In this document: positions 1-9,151 of the stretch, piece after piece | Position numbering within the stretch: position 1 is the first letter of the stretch | How the letters are laid out: each line of letters begins with the position of its first letter | Assembly (NCBI RefSeq): GCF_024834075.1 | Contig: NZ_JANUXR010000001.1 | Location: forward strand, 245,016 to 309,015 | DNA length: 64,000 nt | Direction: 5' to 3' | Source: Corynebacterium sp. HS2168-gen11 | Lineage (GTDB): Bacteria; Actinomycetota; Actinomycetes; Mycobacteriales; Mycobacteriaceae | Position numbers and translations under genes: made by a program | Notes under the pieces: generated by a model | Told to the model about the DNA's origin: nothing | Databases searched by the model: none | What the model saw: only the letters and a program-made list of their open reading frames with translations

Positions 1-1
1 T

Positions 2-514
2 GAACCGGATAACCCAATTTTAGATAATACTGCCGATCTGCGAGCAGCAACTCCAACAGATGCGGCGAAAATGGTGGTTCCTGACGTGCTTGCCGAAAAA
101 CGCCTCTTAGCTGAGCTCCGTCATCGCGGCGCTCAGGCCTTGCAAGGATGGGTGCAGCGCGAACAACAGGGATTGCGCAACGCCAAGCAACGCCCAGCGC
201 TTGCCAACCCCTTGTTACAAGTAGAACGCTACGCTGAGGAACTTGACCGCCATCGCACTGCTTTACGACGCAGTCTCGAACTTCTCATCACCACGCAACA
301 CACCAAAATCACTGCGCTACGCCAGCAAGTTGCAGCCCTGGGGCCAGCGGCTACTCTGGCACGTGGGTATGCTGTCATGCAGGTTATTCCACGTGACGGC
401 AGTGAACCAGAAGTGGTCATGGATGTCGAGCAGGCACCACCGGGTAGTCAATTACGCATTCGCGTCGCTGGCGGTTCAGTGACCGCAGTTTCGATGAGTA
501 CCCAATCAAGTTAA
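2..514 (+). CDS. xseA: exodeoxyribonuclease VII large subunit, C-terminal part
   Basis: This is the C-terminal 170 residues or so of the large subunit of exonuclease VII, which degrades single-stranded DNA to oligonucleotides together with XseB. The reading frame is open from base 2, so the gene starts outside the window. The segment reading [16 protein letters not shown] is typical of the end of the catalytic domain. It is followed by a long charged helical region (coiled-coil arm) and the GYAVM turn found near the XseA C-terminus. xseB follows 30 bp downstream on the same strand, which supports the call. A methionine at base 71 is internal and is not the true start. Confidence 0.93.
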   Translation, partial: EPDNPILDNTADLRAATPTDAAKMVVPDVLAEKRLLAELRHRGAQALQGWVQREQQGLRNAKQRPALANPLLQVERYAEELDRHRTALRRSLELLITTQHTKITALRQQVAALGPAATLARGYAVMQVIPRDGSEPEVVMDVEQAPPGSQLRIRVAGGSVTAVSMSTQSS

Positions 515-544
515 TATTAGATTTCACCTTCAAGGAGCACAGAT

Positions 545-790
545 ATGAACGATATGGTTATTGGACGCGGGACAAATAATCTCAACTTTGATCCAGTGGA
601 GTCTTTAAGCTATGAACAAGCTCGTGATGAATTAGTCGAAATCATCACACATTTAGAGCGCGGTCAGATGAGTTTAGATGAATCATTAAAGTTTTGGGAG
701 CGTGGCCAAGCACTGGCCGCCTACTGTGAAACACAATTACAAGGTATTCAACAACGTATTACCCAAGCCTTGGAACAACACGAACGTTAA
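545..790 (+). CDS. xseB: exodeoxyribonuclease VII small subunit
   Basis: This 81-residue protein is the small subunit of exonuclease VII; several copies bind the coiled-coil arm of XseA. The family signature is visible at about residues 19-55 ([20 protein letters not shown], then [11 protein letters not shown]), and the length is normal. An AAGGAG ribosome binding site lies just upstream of the ATG. The 30-bp gap to xseA indicates a two-gene operon. It faces the DUF4245 gene tail to tail, with about 40 bp between the stops. Confidence 0.95.
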   Translation: MNDMVIGRGTNNLNFDPVESLSYEQARDELVEIITHLERGQMSLDESLKFWERGQALAAYCETQLQGIQQRITQALEQHER

Positions 791-830
791 TGTACATAAG
801 GCCCGTATACAGTGACGTCGCTGCAGTATT

Positions 831-1403
831 TTAAGACGTCACTGAGATTGGGTCGGTATGCAGAGTTCGAGCGATAATATCGTCGAACTCTGCATCGGTT
901 GCTGCACCTTCAAATAACACTCGGGCATCGCCAAGGTCAATCACACGCACATCGCGGACACCGCGCTCGTCTGAGGTAAAGACCTGCACGTCATGGCCTT
1001 CAATTTGATACGTACGAGTATGTTCTCGCAATTCATCATCATAACTGTCAATCACAGTTTCTAGTGGTACTGCAGTTTGCGTCATTTGGATATACCCAGT
1101 TTTAGCAATCACCCAGCCAACTACCGGCGCCGGTTGACCGCCTACTGCACCACGACGAGCGGAATTGGTGATCCATTCGGCAGGGGCTGCCGGTAAACGC
1201 ACCGGAAAAGGCATGGCTCGTGCTTCAAGACTGAAGAAAGTTGCGGCATCAACTTTATGAACTTCTGCAAATTCAGCCGTGTCCTTGCCGAATGTACACA
1301 TGCCAGTAAAGCCCACCGAAAGTGCCATCACAATCACGATCGCGACCAATGAATAAGTAATATCGCGTCCTGATTGAAAGATCCTTGGTTTTTCTTCTGC
1401 CAT
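831..1403 (-). CDS. DUF4245 domain protein, single-pass membrane protein
   Basis: A 190-residue protein with a short charged N-terminus (EEKPRIFQSGRD), one transmembrane segment at about residues 14-34 (YSLVAIVIVMALSVGFTGM) and an extracytoplasmic domain of about 150 residues. Its composition and its place between xseB and a divergent glpX match the actinobacterial DUF4245 family. The domain holds the conserved-looking stretches APAEWITNSAR and VGWVIAKTGYIQM. No catalytic motif is visible and I do not know its function. An N-in, C-out topology is inferred from the charge distribution. A second in-frame start is not obvious. Confidence 0.8.
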   Translation of the reverse strand: MAEEKPRIFQSGRDITYSLVAIVIVMALSVGFTGMCTFGKDTAEFAEVHKVDAATFFSLEARAMPFPVRLPAAPAEWITNSARRGAVGGQPAPVVGWVIAKTGYIQMTQTAVPLETVIDSYDDELREHTRTYQIEGHDVQVFTSDERGVRDVRVIDLGDARVLFEGAATDAEFDDIIARTLHTDPISVTS

Positions 1404-1485
1404 AGCAACCAGTATTGCATGATTTCTTTTTCACACAAACCAAACAGCTCACCTTCGGTATTTTTTGCAATTTTGATCACTGTTT

Positions 1486-1498
1486 CCCCATTATGGGG
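1486..1498. promoter_or_regulatory. 13-bp palindrome between DUF4245 and glpX
   Basis: The sequence CCCCATTATGGGG is a perfect inverted repeat midway between two divergent starts (1403 and 1613). G4-6/C4-6 clusters of this sort resemble RamA half-sites as I remember them, and RamA controls carbon metabolism genes in C. glutamicum. That it controls glpX is inference. Confidence 0.35.
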
Positions 1499-1612
1499 GC
1501 AATAAGGCTGCCATTTATTGGCTTAAAGTGTCACAATCAGAGTGCAACATAGTTCGAGTTTTACCCTTTCGAACAATCTTTCAGCCAATACCCAAGGAGG
1601 CTCAAGCTTTTC

Positions 1613-2629
1613 ATGTCCGATCAACATTCGGGAACTCCAGACCGTAACCTCGCCCTTGAACTCGTTCGCGTCACTGAAGCCGCCGCATTAGCATCAGGTC
1701 GCTGGGTAGGCCGTGGCAAGAAGAATGAAGGCGATGGTGCAGCCGTTGATGCTATGCGTAAACTGATTAACTCAGTGCATATGAATGGTGTGGTTGTTAT
1801 TGGCGAAGGCGAAAAAGACGAAGCACCAATGCTGTTCAATGGCGAACATGTTGGAACTGGCGAAGGCGCTGAGGTTGATATTGCAGTGGACCCAATCGAT
1901 GGCACCACCTTGATGGCAGAGGGACGACCAAATGCAATTTCCGTACTTGCAGCAGCAGAGCGCGGCAGCATGTTTGATCCGTCTGCAGTGTTTTATATGA
2001 AAAAGATCGCTGTTGGGCCAGAGGCAGTCGGCGTGATCGATATTACTGCCCCAGTTGAACACAATATTCGAGCAGTAGCCAAGGCGAAAGGTATTTCACC
2101 ATCCGATGTCACCGTTGTGGTATTGGATCGACCTCGTCATGAAAGCCTCATTCGTGATATTCGCGATGCAGGTGCCAAGGTTCGTCTCATTCGTGACGGC
2201 GATGTGGCAGGTGCGGTTGCAGCAGCAAAAGATTCTAATGCAATTGACATTATGATGGGCATCGGTGGCACTCCAGAAGGCATTATTACCGCCTGTGCAA
2301 TGAAGTGCATGGATGGCGAAATCCAGGGCATGTTGGCGCCAAAAGATGAGCAAGAAGCTGAAAAAGCGCGCGCTGCAGGCCATGATCTATCCCGGGTGTT
2401 AACCACCAACGATTTAGTGTCTTCCGATAACTGTTATTTTGTCGCAACCGGTGTCACCAATGGCGATATGTTGCGTGGTGTTTCGTATCGGAAGAATGGT
2501 GCGACGACGCGTTCGCTGGTCATGCGATCAAAGTCTGGCACGGTTCGCTTTATTGAATCGGTACACAAGCTAGCAAAACTGCAGTCCTACTCAGTGGTTG
2601 ATTATCTGCCAAAGGATGGATCACTCTAA
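1613..2629 (+). CDS. glpX: fructose-1,6-bisphosphatase, class II
   Basis: A 338-residue GlpX-type phosphatase that hydrolyses fructose 1,6-bisphosphate to fructose 6-phosphate, the committed step of gluconeogenesis; in actinobacteria it is usually the only FBPase. The metal-binding motifs are intact: GEGEKDE at residues 64-70 and DPIDGTT at 93-99. The GIGGTPEG segment near residue 220 is also typical. Length is as expected. An AAGGAGG ribosome binding site lies at about 1594-1600, 12 bases before the ATG. The 5' region holds an inverted repeat GTTCGA/TCGAAC (1552-1557, 1569-1574). fumC follows after 297 bp; the two need not be co-transcribed. Confidence 0.97.
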   Translation: MSDQHSGTPDRNLALELVRVTEAAALASGRWVGRGKKNEGDGAAVDAMRKLINSVHMNGVVVIGEGEKDEAPMLFNGEHVGTGEGAEVDIAVDPIDGTTLMAEGRPNAISVLAAAERGSMFDPSAVFYMKKIAVGPEAVGVIDITAPVEHNIRAVAKAKGISPSDVTVVVLDRPRHESLIRDIRDAGAKVRLIRDGDVAGAVAAAKDSNAIDIMMGIGGTPEGIITACAMKCMDGEIQGMLAPKDEQEAEKARAAGHDLSRVLTTNDLVSSDNCYFVATGVTNGDMLRGVSYRKNGATTRSLVMRSKSGTVRFIESVHKLAKLQSYSVVDYLPKDGSL

Positions 2630-2644
2630 GAGAGCCGCGGTTAC

Positions 2645-2687
2645 CACTTTGCCTGTGTACTACCCAGAAAACAGGACCAGGCAAGTG
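2645..2687 (+). terminator. hairpin after glpX
   Basis: A stem of about 10 bp with one bulged T (CACTTTGCCTG with CAGGCAAGTG) starts 16 bases after the glpX stop. No T-tract follows, so it may only be an RNA 3'-end structure. Confidence 0.4.
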
Positions 2688-2926
2688 GGAAAGGCCGTTT
2701 AGGGGTGATTCATCCCACTGCAACAGTTTTGTGTGCCACATTGCCACACTTTTGGGCAATTGTGGTACATACTTGAAGAAGCAAGATCTGCCGTGCACTC
2801 CGATCTATTGCGATGGAACTGGCGAGCACGAAGCGATCTTCATCTACCCTAGTTTCACTATTGCCGCTAAGAACGTTTGCATCAGCGTGCGTCTTTGCGA
2901 GCAATACACCACGATTGGATACCTTT

Positions 2927-4321
2927 ATGACTGAATACCGCATTGAACATGACACCATGGGCGAAGTAAAGGTCCCTGTGAACGCTTTGTGGCGAGCACA
3001 GACCCAGCGCGCTGTTGAGAACTTCCCAATCTCCGGCCGCGGCTTGGAAGCAACCCAGATTCGTGCAATGGGTCTGCTCAAGGCAGCTTGTGCACAGGTG
3101 AATAAAGATCGTGGCCTTTTGGACACTGCGCAAGCAGATGCCATCATCGCCGCTGCAAAGGAAATCGCTGCAGGTAAGCACGATGCTGAATTCCCAATCG
3201 ATGTGTTCCAGACTGGTTCCGGCACCTCTTCGAATATGAACACCAACGAAGTTATTGCATCTATCGCAAAGGCAAACGGCGTTGAGGTTCACCCTAATGA
3301 CCACGTTAATATGGGCCAGTCCTCCAATGACACCTTCCCTACTGCAACCCATGTTGCAGCCACTGAAGCCGCTGTCACCGACCTGATTCCAGGATTGAAG
3401 GTACTGCACGCATCTTTGGCAAAGAAGGCTGAAGAATGGAAGCATGTAGTCAAGTCTGGTCGCACCCACTTGATGGACGCTGTGCCAGTGACATTGGGCC
3501 AGGAATTCGCAGGCTACGCTCGTCAGATTGAAGCTGGCATCGAACGTATCGAAGCTACTCTCCCACGCTTAGGCGAACTCCCAATTGGCGGTACCGCTGT
3601 TGGTACCGGTTTGAATACTCCAGCTGATTTCGGTGCTAAAGTCACCGCTGAGCTGGTTAATCTCACAGGCGTTGCTGAATTGAAAGAATGTGTCAACCAC
3701 TTCGAAGCACAAGCAAACCGCGACGGCCTGGTTGAATTCTCCGGCGCAATGCGCTCGGTTGCAGTGTCATTGAACAAGATCGCCAATGACATTCGTTGGA
3801 TGGGCTCTGGCCCACTGACCGGCTTGGGCGAAATTCACTTGCCAGATCTGCAGCCAGGTTCTTCCATCATGCCAGGCAAGGTCAACCCAGTGCTCTGCGA
3901 GACGGCAACCCAGGTGGCAGCTCAAGTTATCGGTAACGATGCAGCTGTGGCATTCGCAGGCTCTCAAGGTCACTTCGAACTCAACGTGTTCATCCCAGTT
4001 ATGGCACGCAACGTTCTCGAATCTGCTCGCCTGTTGGCAAATACTGCACGTCAGTTCGCAACCAAGCTCGTTGATGGCATTGAGCCAAATGTCGAGCGTA
4101 TGCGTACCTTGGCAGAGTCGTCTCCTTCGATTGTGACTCCATTGAACTCCGCAATTGGCTACGAGAACGCAGCGAAAGTTGCCAAGACCGCTCTCAAGGA
4201 AGGCAAGACCATCCGTCAAACCGTCATTGACTTGGGCTTCGTTGATGGTGAAACCTTGACCGAGGAAGAACTCGACAAGCGTCTCGACGTTCTTGCAATG
4301 GCAAATACTGATCGCGACTAA
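2927..4321 (+). CDS. fumC: fumarate hydratase, class II
   Basis: A 464-residue class II fumarase that interconverts fumarate and malate in the TCA cycle without an iron-sulfur cluster. The family signature [11 protein letters not shown] is near residues 311-321. The [14 protein letters not shown] and GRTHLMDA active-site segments are present as well. I place the start at the ATG at 2927 ([12 protein letters not shown]), which matches the usual N-terminus. The frame stays open upstream to 2813, but that extension has no family-like sequence. The ribosome binding site is weak. A strong terminator follows the gene. Confidence 0.96.
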   Translation: MTEYRIEHDTMGEVKVPVNALWRAQTQRAVENFPISGRGLEATQIRAMGLLKAACAQVNKDRGLLDTAQADAIIAAAKEIAAGKHDAEFPIDVFQTGSGTSSNMNTNEVIASIAKANGVEVHPNDHVNMGQSSNDTFPTATHVAATEAAVTDLIPGLKVLHASLAKKAEEWKHVVKSGRTHLMDAVPVTLGQEFAGYARQIEAGIERIEATLPRLGELPIGGTAVGTGLNTPADFGAKVTAELVNLTGVAELKECVNHFEAQANRDGLVEFSGAMRSVAVSLNKIANDIRWMGSGPLTGLGEIHLPDLQPGSSIMPGKVNPVLCETATQVAAQVIGNDAAVAFAGSQGHFELNVFIPVMARNVLESARLLANTARQFATKLVDGIEPNVERMRTLAESSPSIVTPLNSAIGYENAAKVAKTALKEGKTIRQTVIDLGFVDGETLTEEELDKRLDVLAMANTDRD

Positions 4322-4330
4322 TCATCCAAA

Positions 4331-4368
4331 CGCCGCTGATGACGTTCGTGTCACCAGCGGCGTTTTTT
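4331..4368 (+). terminator. rho-independent terminator after fumC
   Basis: CGCCGCTG pairs with CAGCGGCG and TGAC with GTCA across one mismatch; a run of six T follows at 4363-4368. It lies 9 bases after the fumC stop and just before the end of the convergent GntR gene. Confidence 0.9.
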
Positions 4369-4379
4369 GTTGTCTCCGG

Positions 4380-5060
4380 TTAGGAGGATGTTGCGGCTTG
4401 ATCCTCAAGGAGCTGTGTCATTGTGCGACACGAACGATCAATAAGCATTTCCAGCTCAACGATCGCGGCATCAATATTGCCAGCTTCTAATAACTTCAGA
4501 ATGTAGTAATTTTTCTCAATATACGGACGCAAATCTGATTCGTCTTGGCCCGAAGTCATAAACACCAATCGCGCCTGAGCCAACACAATATGTCCGATAC
4601 GTTCAAGACGCTCACTTTGCAAACTCGTAAATATCGCCATATGGAAATTGGTATTTGCAACTGATGCAAATTTCCAATCATGAACAGCCATCGCGGTTTC
4701 TGCTTGTTGGCAGGCTATACGCATCGTCGCCAAGCAACATTCACTTGCACTTGGACTGCGGAAAATCTCACGCATACAGGAAGTCTCTGCCAACCGGCGC
4801 ATTAAATAAAGATCTTCCAAATCGGCGACAGTAAACGCCCGTACGAATACTCCGCGGTGCGGATAATGAATCAATAAACCATCTTGAATCAGCACTTGGA
4901 AGGCTTCGCGCAGCGTATTACGCGAAACACCGTATTTTTCAGTCATCGCGATTTCCAACAGACGCTCATTGGGTTGGAACTCACCATCGAGAATCGCGCG
5001 GGAAATATGCTGGTAGAGCGCGTGTGGAGTGGTAATTCCAGCGATTTTAATACGAGGCAT
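4380..5060 (-). CDS. GntR family regulator, FCD (FadR) subfamily
   Basis: A 226-residue DNA-binding repressor or activator. An N-terminal winged helix-turn-helix of about residues 10-75 contains the family sequence YGVSRNTLREAF and the wing HRGVFVRAF. A helical FCD effector domain fills about residues 85-215, where regulators of this class bind organic acids. A GGAAG ribosome binding site precedes the ATG at 5060. It is divergent from a TetR regulator with about 100 bp between starts. The ligand cannot be told from the sequence. A link to the neighbouring fumC is possible but unproven. Confidence 0.88.
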   Translation of the reverse strand: MPRIKIAGITTPHALYQHISRAILDGEFQPNERLLEIAMTEKYGVSRNTLREAFQVLIQDGLLIHYPHRGVFVRAFTVADLEDLYLMRRLAETSCMREIFRSPSASECCLATMRIACQQAETAMAVHDWKFASVANTNFHMAIFTSLQSERLERIGHIVLAQARLVFMTSGQDESDLRPYIEKNYYILKLLEAGNIDAAIVELEMLIDRSCRTMTQLLEDQAATSS

Positions 5061-5151
5061 ATACTTGCTTCCGCTCTAACGTTCAAGGCTAATTGCCATT
5101 CCTTCATGCCAGCCTACCAAAAATTTTTTTACTCGGTAAACTTTTCTCGTG

Positions 5152-5157
5152 TAGGGT
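5152..5157 (+). promoter_or_regulatory. -10 element of the TetR gene
   Basis: TAGGGT, preceded by TG, ends 7 bases before the ATG at 5165. Transcription would start at about 5164, which predicts a leaderless mRNA. Confidence 0.45.
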
Positions 5158-5164
5158 AGCTATC

Positions 5165-5812
5165 ATGGCTTCATCGACACCCAAGTATAACCTGCGTGAG
5201 CAAAAACGACGCAAAACACATGCCGCTATTGAGCTCACTGCCACTCAATTAGTCGCTGCACAAGGGTTTAGCCAGGTGCGAATCGACGATATTTGTCGTC
5301 ATGTCTCGATTTCCAAACGTACGTTCTTTAATTATTTTGATTCTAAAGAAACTGCAGTCCTTGGCAGCCCACTTGCCATGCCTGACGAAACTGCACTCAA
5401 TACCTTTGTCGAAACATCTCATCGCAATTTACCGAAAGCCATCATCACGTTCATTTTGGATCATGTTCTTACCACTGATCAAAGCATCTTTGAACCAAGT
5501 GAGATTGCCTTACTTGTGCAACGTCGCAAGCAAATTATCCGCGACAATAAACTTCTCGGCTTGGAAGTTTATTCCAATTACGCAACCTTCCAATCTCAGC
5601 TTGCTGAACTGCTCACTGCGTATTTAACGCAGCACCCCACAGCCCAACTGCACCCGCATACACCGATTTCAGAGCAAGCACGGGCGCTCAGTCTAGCTGC
5701 AACCTCTGCAATTCGTTTAGGCTACTATGCTTGGGTCGAACCAACCTGTACCCAAGATTTACGAGACTGCTGTTTTGACGCATTATCCCTCTTACACTTA
5801 AGTACACAATAA
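5165..5812 (+). CDS. TetR family transcriptional regulator
   Basis: A 215-residue repressor with an N-terminal helix-turn-helix at about residues 15-60, including VRIDDICRHVSISKRTFFNY, the usual TetR recognition helix. The C-terminal ligand domain is divergent. The start chosen is the ATG at 5165, since it sits right behind the -10 element and the upstream extension is not TetR-like. The MFS exporter gene begins 4 bp after its stop, so the two form a unit and this protein most likely represses the exporter. Local auto-regulation is inference. Confidence 0.9.
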   Translation: MASSTPKYNLREQKRRKTHAAIELTATQLVAAQGFSQVRIDDICRHVSISKRTFFNYFDSKETAVLGSPLAMPDETALNTFVETSHRNLPKAIITFILDHVLTTDQSIFEPSEIALLVQRRKQIIRDNKLLGLEVYSNYATFQSQLAELLTAYLTQHPTAQLHPHTPISEQARALSLAATSAIRLGYYAWVEPTCTQDLRDCCFDALSLLHLSTQ

Positions 5813-5816
5813 ATTT

Positions 5817-7358
5817 ATGTCTAATTCCCACATTTCTCCTGCTTTTCACTCCACTCCATCAGCGTCGATCAAGCCAGTCATTGCAGCATTAATGCTGGCA
5901 AGTTTTATCGGCTCATTAGGGCAAATGATTTTTACCACCTCACTGCCAACCATCGTTGGTGAATTCGGTGGGATTAGCCAAATGACGTGGGTCATCTCAG
6001 GCTTTTTGCTCGGGCAGACCATTGCCCTGCCAATTTTTGGCAAAATTGGCGATTTAGTCAATCGAAAACCATTATTTATTGGCGCAAATATCTTATTTTT
6101 GTTCGGTTCGACACTTGGTGCAATGGCAACTGGAATGACCATGTTGATTACTGGTCGTGCCTTACAAGGCATTGCGGGTGGCGCAATGATGATTCTGTCT
6201 CAAGCAATTACCGCCGAAGTCACCACGGTGCGCGAGCGTGGGAAATATATGGGCATCATGGGTGCCGCCTTTGGCGTTGCATCAGTGCTTGGCCCAATTC
6301 TTGGTGGCTGGATTACTGATCATATTGGGTGGCGTTGGGGCATGTGGCTGAATCTTCCACTTGGATTGATCACAATTTTTGTCACGCTGCGCTATATGAA
6401 GCTCGAATCGAAACCGCCTCATTTTACTCTTGATTTTGCAGGTACCGCTTGTATGGCAACTGCCACAACTGCCATTGTGTTATTGGCAACCTGGGGTGGT
6501 CGCGATTATGCCTGGACCGATTCTGTGATTCTCACCTTGGCATTGCTGGCTGTGGTTGCCACCATCTGCTTAGTCATTGTCGAGCAGAAGGTTCGCGATC
6601 CACTGATCCCGCTGCAATTATTCCGCTCTCGTAATTTCACCTTGGCCACTTTAGCAGGTGTTGCGGTTGGTATTTTAATGTTCGGCACCTTGGCGTATAT
6701 GCCAACCTATATCCAAATGGTGCATAGCTTACCGGCTTCTCATGCTGGGTATATGATGATTCCGCTCATGGCAGGCATGGTGGTGACCTCTATGGGAATC
6801 GGAAATATTGTGTCGCGTTTTGGTCGCTACAAGATCTACCCCATTATCGGGCAGGTGATCATTGCGCTCGCATTGCTGTGTTTAGGTGTGTTATCGCCGC
6901 AAGCATCACTGATAACAGTCGGTGCAGTCTTGGCATTATTCGGCTTTGGTCTCGGCTTAAGCATGCAAATTTTAATCTTAATTGTGCAAAATGCATTCCC
7001 GTTGCATCTCGTAGGCACCGCCACTGGCACAAATAATTTCTTCCGCCAAGTTGCCGGCACTGTTGGCTCAGCAGTGGTTGGAAGTATCTTTTTAACGCAC
7101 TTACACGACCAACTCGTCGCTCGCCTGCCTGAGGCCTTAAGCCAAGTCGGAGATCCGGCATTAAGCGCCCAGCTTGCACAAGGCAATGGTTTAACCCCCG
7201 CCATCGTTGCAACGTTGCCACCAGTCGTCCAAGACGCCATTGCGCTGAGCTACCACCACGCCTTAAGCCCAGTATTTTTCATGCTCGCCCCATTAAGCGT
7301 CTTAGCAGCAATCATGCTGTCATTCATCACCGAAGAACAGCTCCGCGAAACCGCTTAA
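5817..7358 (+). CDS. MFS drug exporter, DHA2 (EmrB/QacA-like, 14 TMS)
   Basis: A 513-residue major facilitator protein. About fourteen hydrophobic segments and the length match the DHA2 family of proton-coupled drug exporters. Visible motifs are FGKIGDLVNRK between TMS 2 and 3, GRALQGIAGGA in TMS 4 and LGPILGGWITDHIGWRW in TMS 5, the antiporter motif C region. It follows the TetR gene by 4 bp, which suggests inducible export of a toxic compound. The substrate is unknown. Its stop codon overlaps the stop of the convergent LysR-like gene by 4 bp (7355-7358). Confidence 0.92.
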   Translation: MSNSHISPAFHSTPSASIKPVIAALMLASFIGSLGQMIFTTSLPTIVGEFGGISQMTWVISGFLLGQTIALPIFGKIGDLVNRKPLFIGANILFLFGSTLGAMATGMTMLITGRALQGIAGGAMMILSQAITAEVTTVRERGKYMGIMGAAFGVASVLGPILGGWITDHIGWRWGMWLNLPLGLITIFVTLRYMKLESKPPHFTLDFAGTACMATATTAIVLLATWGGRDYAWTDSVILTLALLAVVATICLVIVEQKVRDPLIPLQLFRSRNFTLATLAGVAVGILMFGTLAYMPTYIQMVHSLPASHAGYMMIPLMAGMVVTSMGIGNIVSRFGRYKIYPIIGQVIIALALLCLGVLSPQASLITVGAVLALFGFGLGLSMQILILIVQNAFPLHLVGTATGTNNFFRQVAGTVGSAVVGSIFLTHLHDQLVARLPEALSQVGDPALSAQLAQGNGLTPAIVATLPPVVQDAIALSYHHALSPVFFMLAPLSVLAAIMLSFITEEQLRETA

Positions 7359-8035
7359 CGTTTCCCGCGCGCCCGCTTCGACCGTTGCTGTGCGCGCGGT
7401 TTGTTTATCTTCCGCACAACTGCTTGTCGACGCTGTTTCTTCTCCTGCGCTTTCTGGGCAGCGGTACGTTTCGGCTGGGCTTGGCGCGAAGAATTAGGCC
7501 TGCGACCTTTAGCAATGCCAACAAAATCTTGAATGGCATCGCTATCATGTTCTTTTAGCCACACCAGCGCAATGCTGGTGATTGGCTGATCGCCGCGATA
7601 TTCACGATGCTCAATCATTTTGCCACTGAGTGCTTTTAACAGTGGTCGCGGCGCTACCACCACACCCACATTGGCAGCCACAACTTGCAAATATTGTCGA
7701 ATTGCTCCTATATCAACGTGCCCTGAGGCAGGTAGCTGATAATGAATGATCTCATCTTGCAAGTCAGCCGCAGCAAGGTGATCTAATAAGGTTAAGGTGT
7801 GGTCTTTTGGCAGGGCAACACCGGACTGCTCGTCGTAAAGCTTGACGACGTGGAAGCGTTCATCAATGCGCGCATCAGGGATACGCGTTAAGGCCATATC
7901 AACCTTGCCTGCCAGCAAAATACCAAAGGCATCATCATCAGAAACGGTGGCCAAACTGCCATGGGTGGTGTGCTGTTGGAAGCGGCGTAACCACTTGTCG
8001 GGTTCGGTTCCTGTCACAAAGCTTAGAGATACCAT
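7355..8035 (-). CDS. LysR substrate-binding-domain protein without HTH
   Basis: A 226-residue protein that resembles the effector-binding half of LysR regulators (FVTGTEPDKWLRRFQ, GKVDMALTRIPD, VAANVGVVVAPRPL). It has no N-terminal helix-turn-helix. The last 50 residues or so are extremely rich in Lys, Arg and Gln (from about residue 178), a likely nucleic-acid-binding or disordered tail. A -10 element lies six bases before its ATG, so the short N-terminus looks genuine and not truncated by a sequencing error. It is divergent from DUF5997, 23 bp away. From memory the two are neighbours in other actinobacteria. The function is unknown. Confidence 0.78.
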   Translation of the reverse strand: MVSLSFVTGTEPDKWLRRFQQHTTHGSLATVSDDDAFGILLAGKVDMALTRIPDARIDERFHVVKLYDEQSGVALPKDHTLTLLDHLAAADLQDEIIHYQLPASGHVDIGAIRQYLQVVAANVGVVVAPRPLLKALSGKMIEHREYRGDQPITSIALVWLKEHDSDAIQDFVGIAKGRRPNSSRQAQPKRTAAQKAQEKKQRRQAVVRKINKPRAQQRSKRARGKR

Positions 8036-8041
8036 AGCTTA

Positions 8042-8051
8042 ATGCTACCCT
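8042..8051. promoter_or_regulatory. overlapping divergent -10 elements
   Basis: On the plus strand TGCTACCCT (8043-8051) is an extended -10 element ending 7 bases before the GTG at 8059. On the minus strand TAGCAT (8047 to 8042) ends 6 bases before the ATG at 8035. The two hexamers overlap, and both predict leaderless transcripts. Confidence 0.45.
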
Positions 8052-8058
8052 TAGAGAT

Positions 8059-8442
8059 GTGAATGAAGAATCTGTACGTCAGCCGTCGGGCACGGCAATG
8101 AAGCCCCAGACCGCCGCAAAGAAGCTTGGCATCTATTTGCCAGCAACGCCAGAGGAGTTCCAAGCGAACGCTTTGACCCATGACGAATTTGTCGCGCTCC
8201 AAACCGAACCACCAACCTGGTTGCAAGATTTGCGACGCGAAGGACCACATCCACGTCCAGTCGTGGCTCAAAAACTTGGCATTACCATTGCCGCATTAAA
8301 GCGCAATGATATGGATAAGCCACTGACCACTGCAGAGATCAAAGCGCTGTTAGCTGATCAACCGGATTGGTTGCGTGCCGCACGTACTGCTTTGGCAGAA
8401 AGTCGCGCAGAAGCCCTCCAAGAACCTACCGACAAAGCCTAA
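8059..8442 (+). CDS. DUF5997 family protein
   Basis: A 127-residue soluble protein with the family sequence MKPQTAAKKLGIYLPATPEEF starting at residue 14, two segments with similar FxAL...PxWL spacing (about residues 35-60 and 88-110) and an acidic tail. The start taken is the GTG at 8059, directly behind a -10 element; an ATG at 8098 is the alternative, but I see no ribosome binding site for it. The two related segments suggest a small DNA- or protein-binding fold, but no function is known to me. It is divergent from the HTH-less LysR-like gene. Confidence 0.8.
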   Translation: MNEESVRQPSGTAMKPQTAAKKLGIYLPATPEEFQANALTHDEFVALQTEPPTWLQDLRREGPHPRPVVAQKLGITIAALKRNDMDKPLTTAEIKALLADQPDWLRAARTALAESRAEALQEPTDKA

Positions 8443-8450
8443 CCACTCCC

Positions 8451-8484
8451 CGCCTGCATCTAAAGATTGGATGCAGGCGTTTTT
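8451..8484. terminator. terminator between DUF5997 and pabC
   Basis: A perfect 10-bp stem, CGCCTGCATC with GATGCAGGCG, and an 8-base loop are followed by TTTTT at 8480-8484. It serves the plus-strand gene and overlaps the last bases of the convergent pabC. Confidence 0.88.
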
Positions 8485-9151
8485 ATATCTGCGTGGCAGT
8501 AATTGATTCGTATGCGTGTTGGAGTTCTTGCCACTGGGTATGGGCTGGAAGTTCGTATGCTCCAATACGTGTCACTGGTGTCCAGCCAAGACGAGCATTC
8601 CCGTAGGCCACGGGAATAGTGCGAAGGTCTTGAATAGAACATACGGCTGGTTCAAGTGCTCCACAGACTTCAGCTGTCAGGGCAACCGTAATCGAAGGTA
8701 AATGCGGATGGGCACTGATCTGCCAGCGACCATCGCGATACCACACGAGTGCACCAAATCCTGCTTCGATCACCGTCCCTTGCGCAGTACACAACACAAG
8801 ATCATCGCAGCCATGCGCATGCGCCTGGGCGACTTGTTGGCGTTGGTAGTGAAGATCCCAACCTTTGTATTCTGGCCGTTGGCGTTGATCTGGCTGTGCC
8901 ATTTGCCATAATGCGGTGGTCAGACGCGGTGGCGGTAGTTCGCGCAACTGGACTGAGGTTGTTGCAGTGGCAATGTCATAGCTCCATTGGGGAAACCACA
9001 TGCCAGTTGCCGGCAGAGGTTCCATCAGGTCAGCTACCGTTGGCACATTGCCACCGATGCGCGCGATTGTGCCGCGAAAGCGTGCTAGATGCAGCTCAAG
9101 GCCACGAATACTGCCATTGCGCAGCGCAAAGGAATCGATAATGGTACGCAT
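8483..9151 (-). CDS. pabC: 4-amino-4-deoxychorismate lyase-like, class IV aminotransferase fold
   Basis: A 222-residue PLP enzyme of the class IV aminotransferase fold, predicted to cleave aminodeoxychorismate to p-aminobenzoate and pyruvate for folate synthesis. The N-terminus (FALRNGSIRGLELHLARF) matches the family start, and KGWDLHYQRQQVAQAHAHG carries the lysine region (K at about residue 126). Its ATG overlaps the stop of pabAB by one base (TAATG), so the two are translationally coupled and act in consecutive steps. It is somewhat shorter than E. coli PabC. A branched-chain aminotransferase-like role is less likely given the neighbour. Confidence 0.85.
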   Translation of the reverse strand: MRTIIDSFALRNGSIRGLELHLARFRGTIARIGGNVPTVADLMEPLPATGMWFPQWSYDIATATTSVQLRELPPPRLTTALWQMAQPDQRQRPEYKGWDLHYQRQQVAQAHAHGCDDLVLCTAQGTVIEAGFGALVWYRDGRWQISAHPHLPSITVALTAEVCGALEPAVCSIQDLRTIPVAYGNARLGWTPVTRIGAYELPAHTQWQELQHAYESITATQI

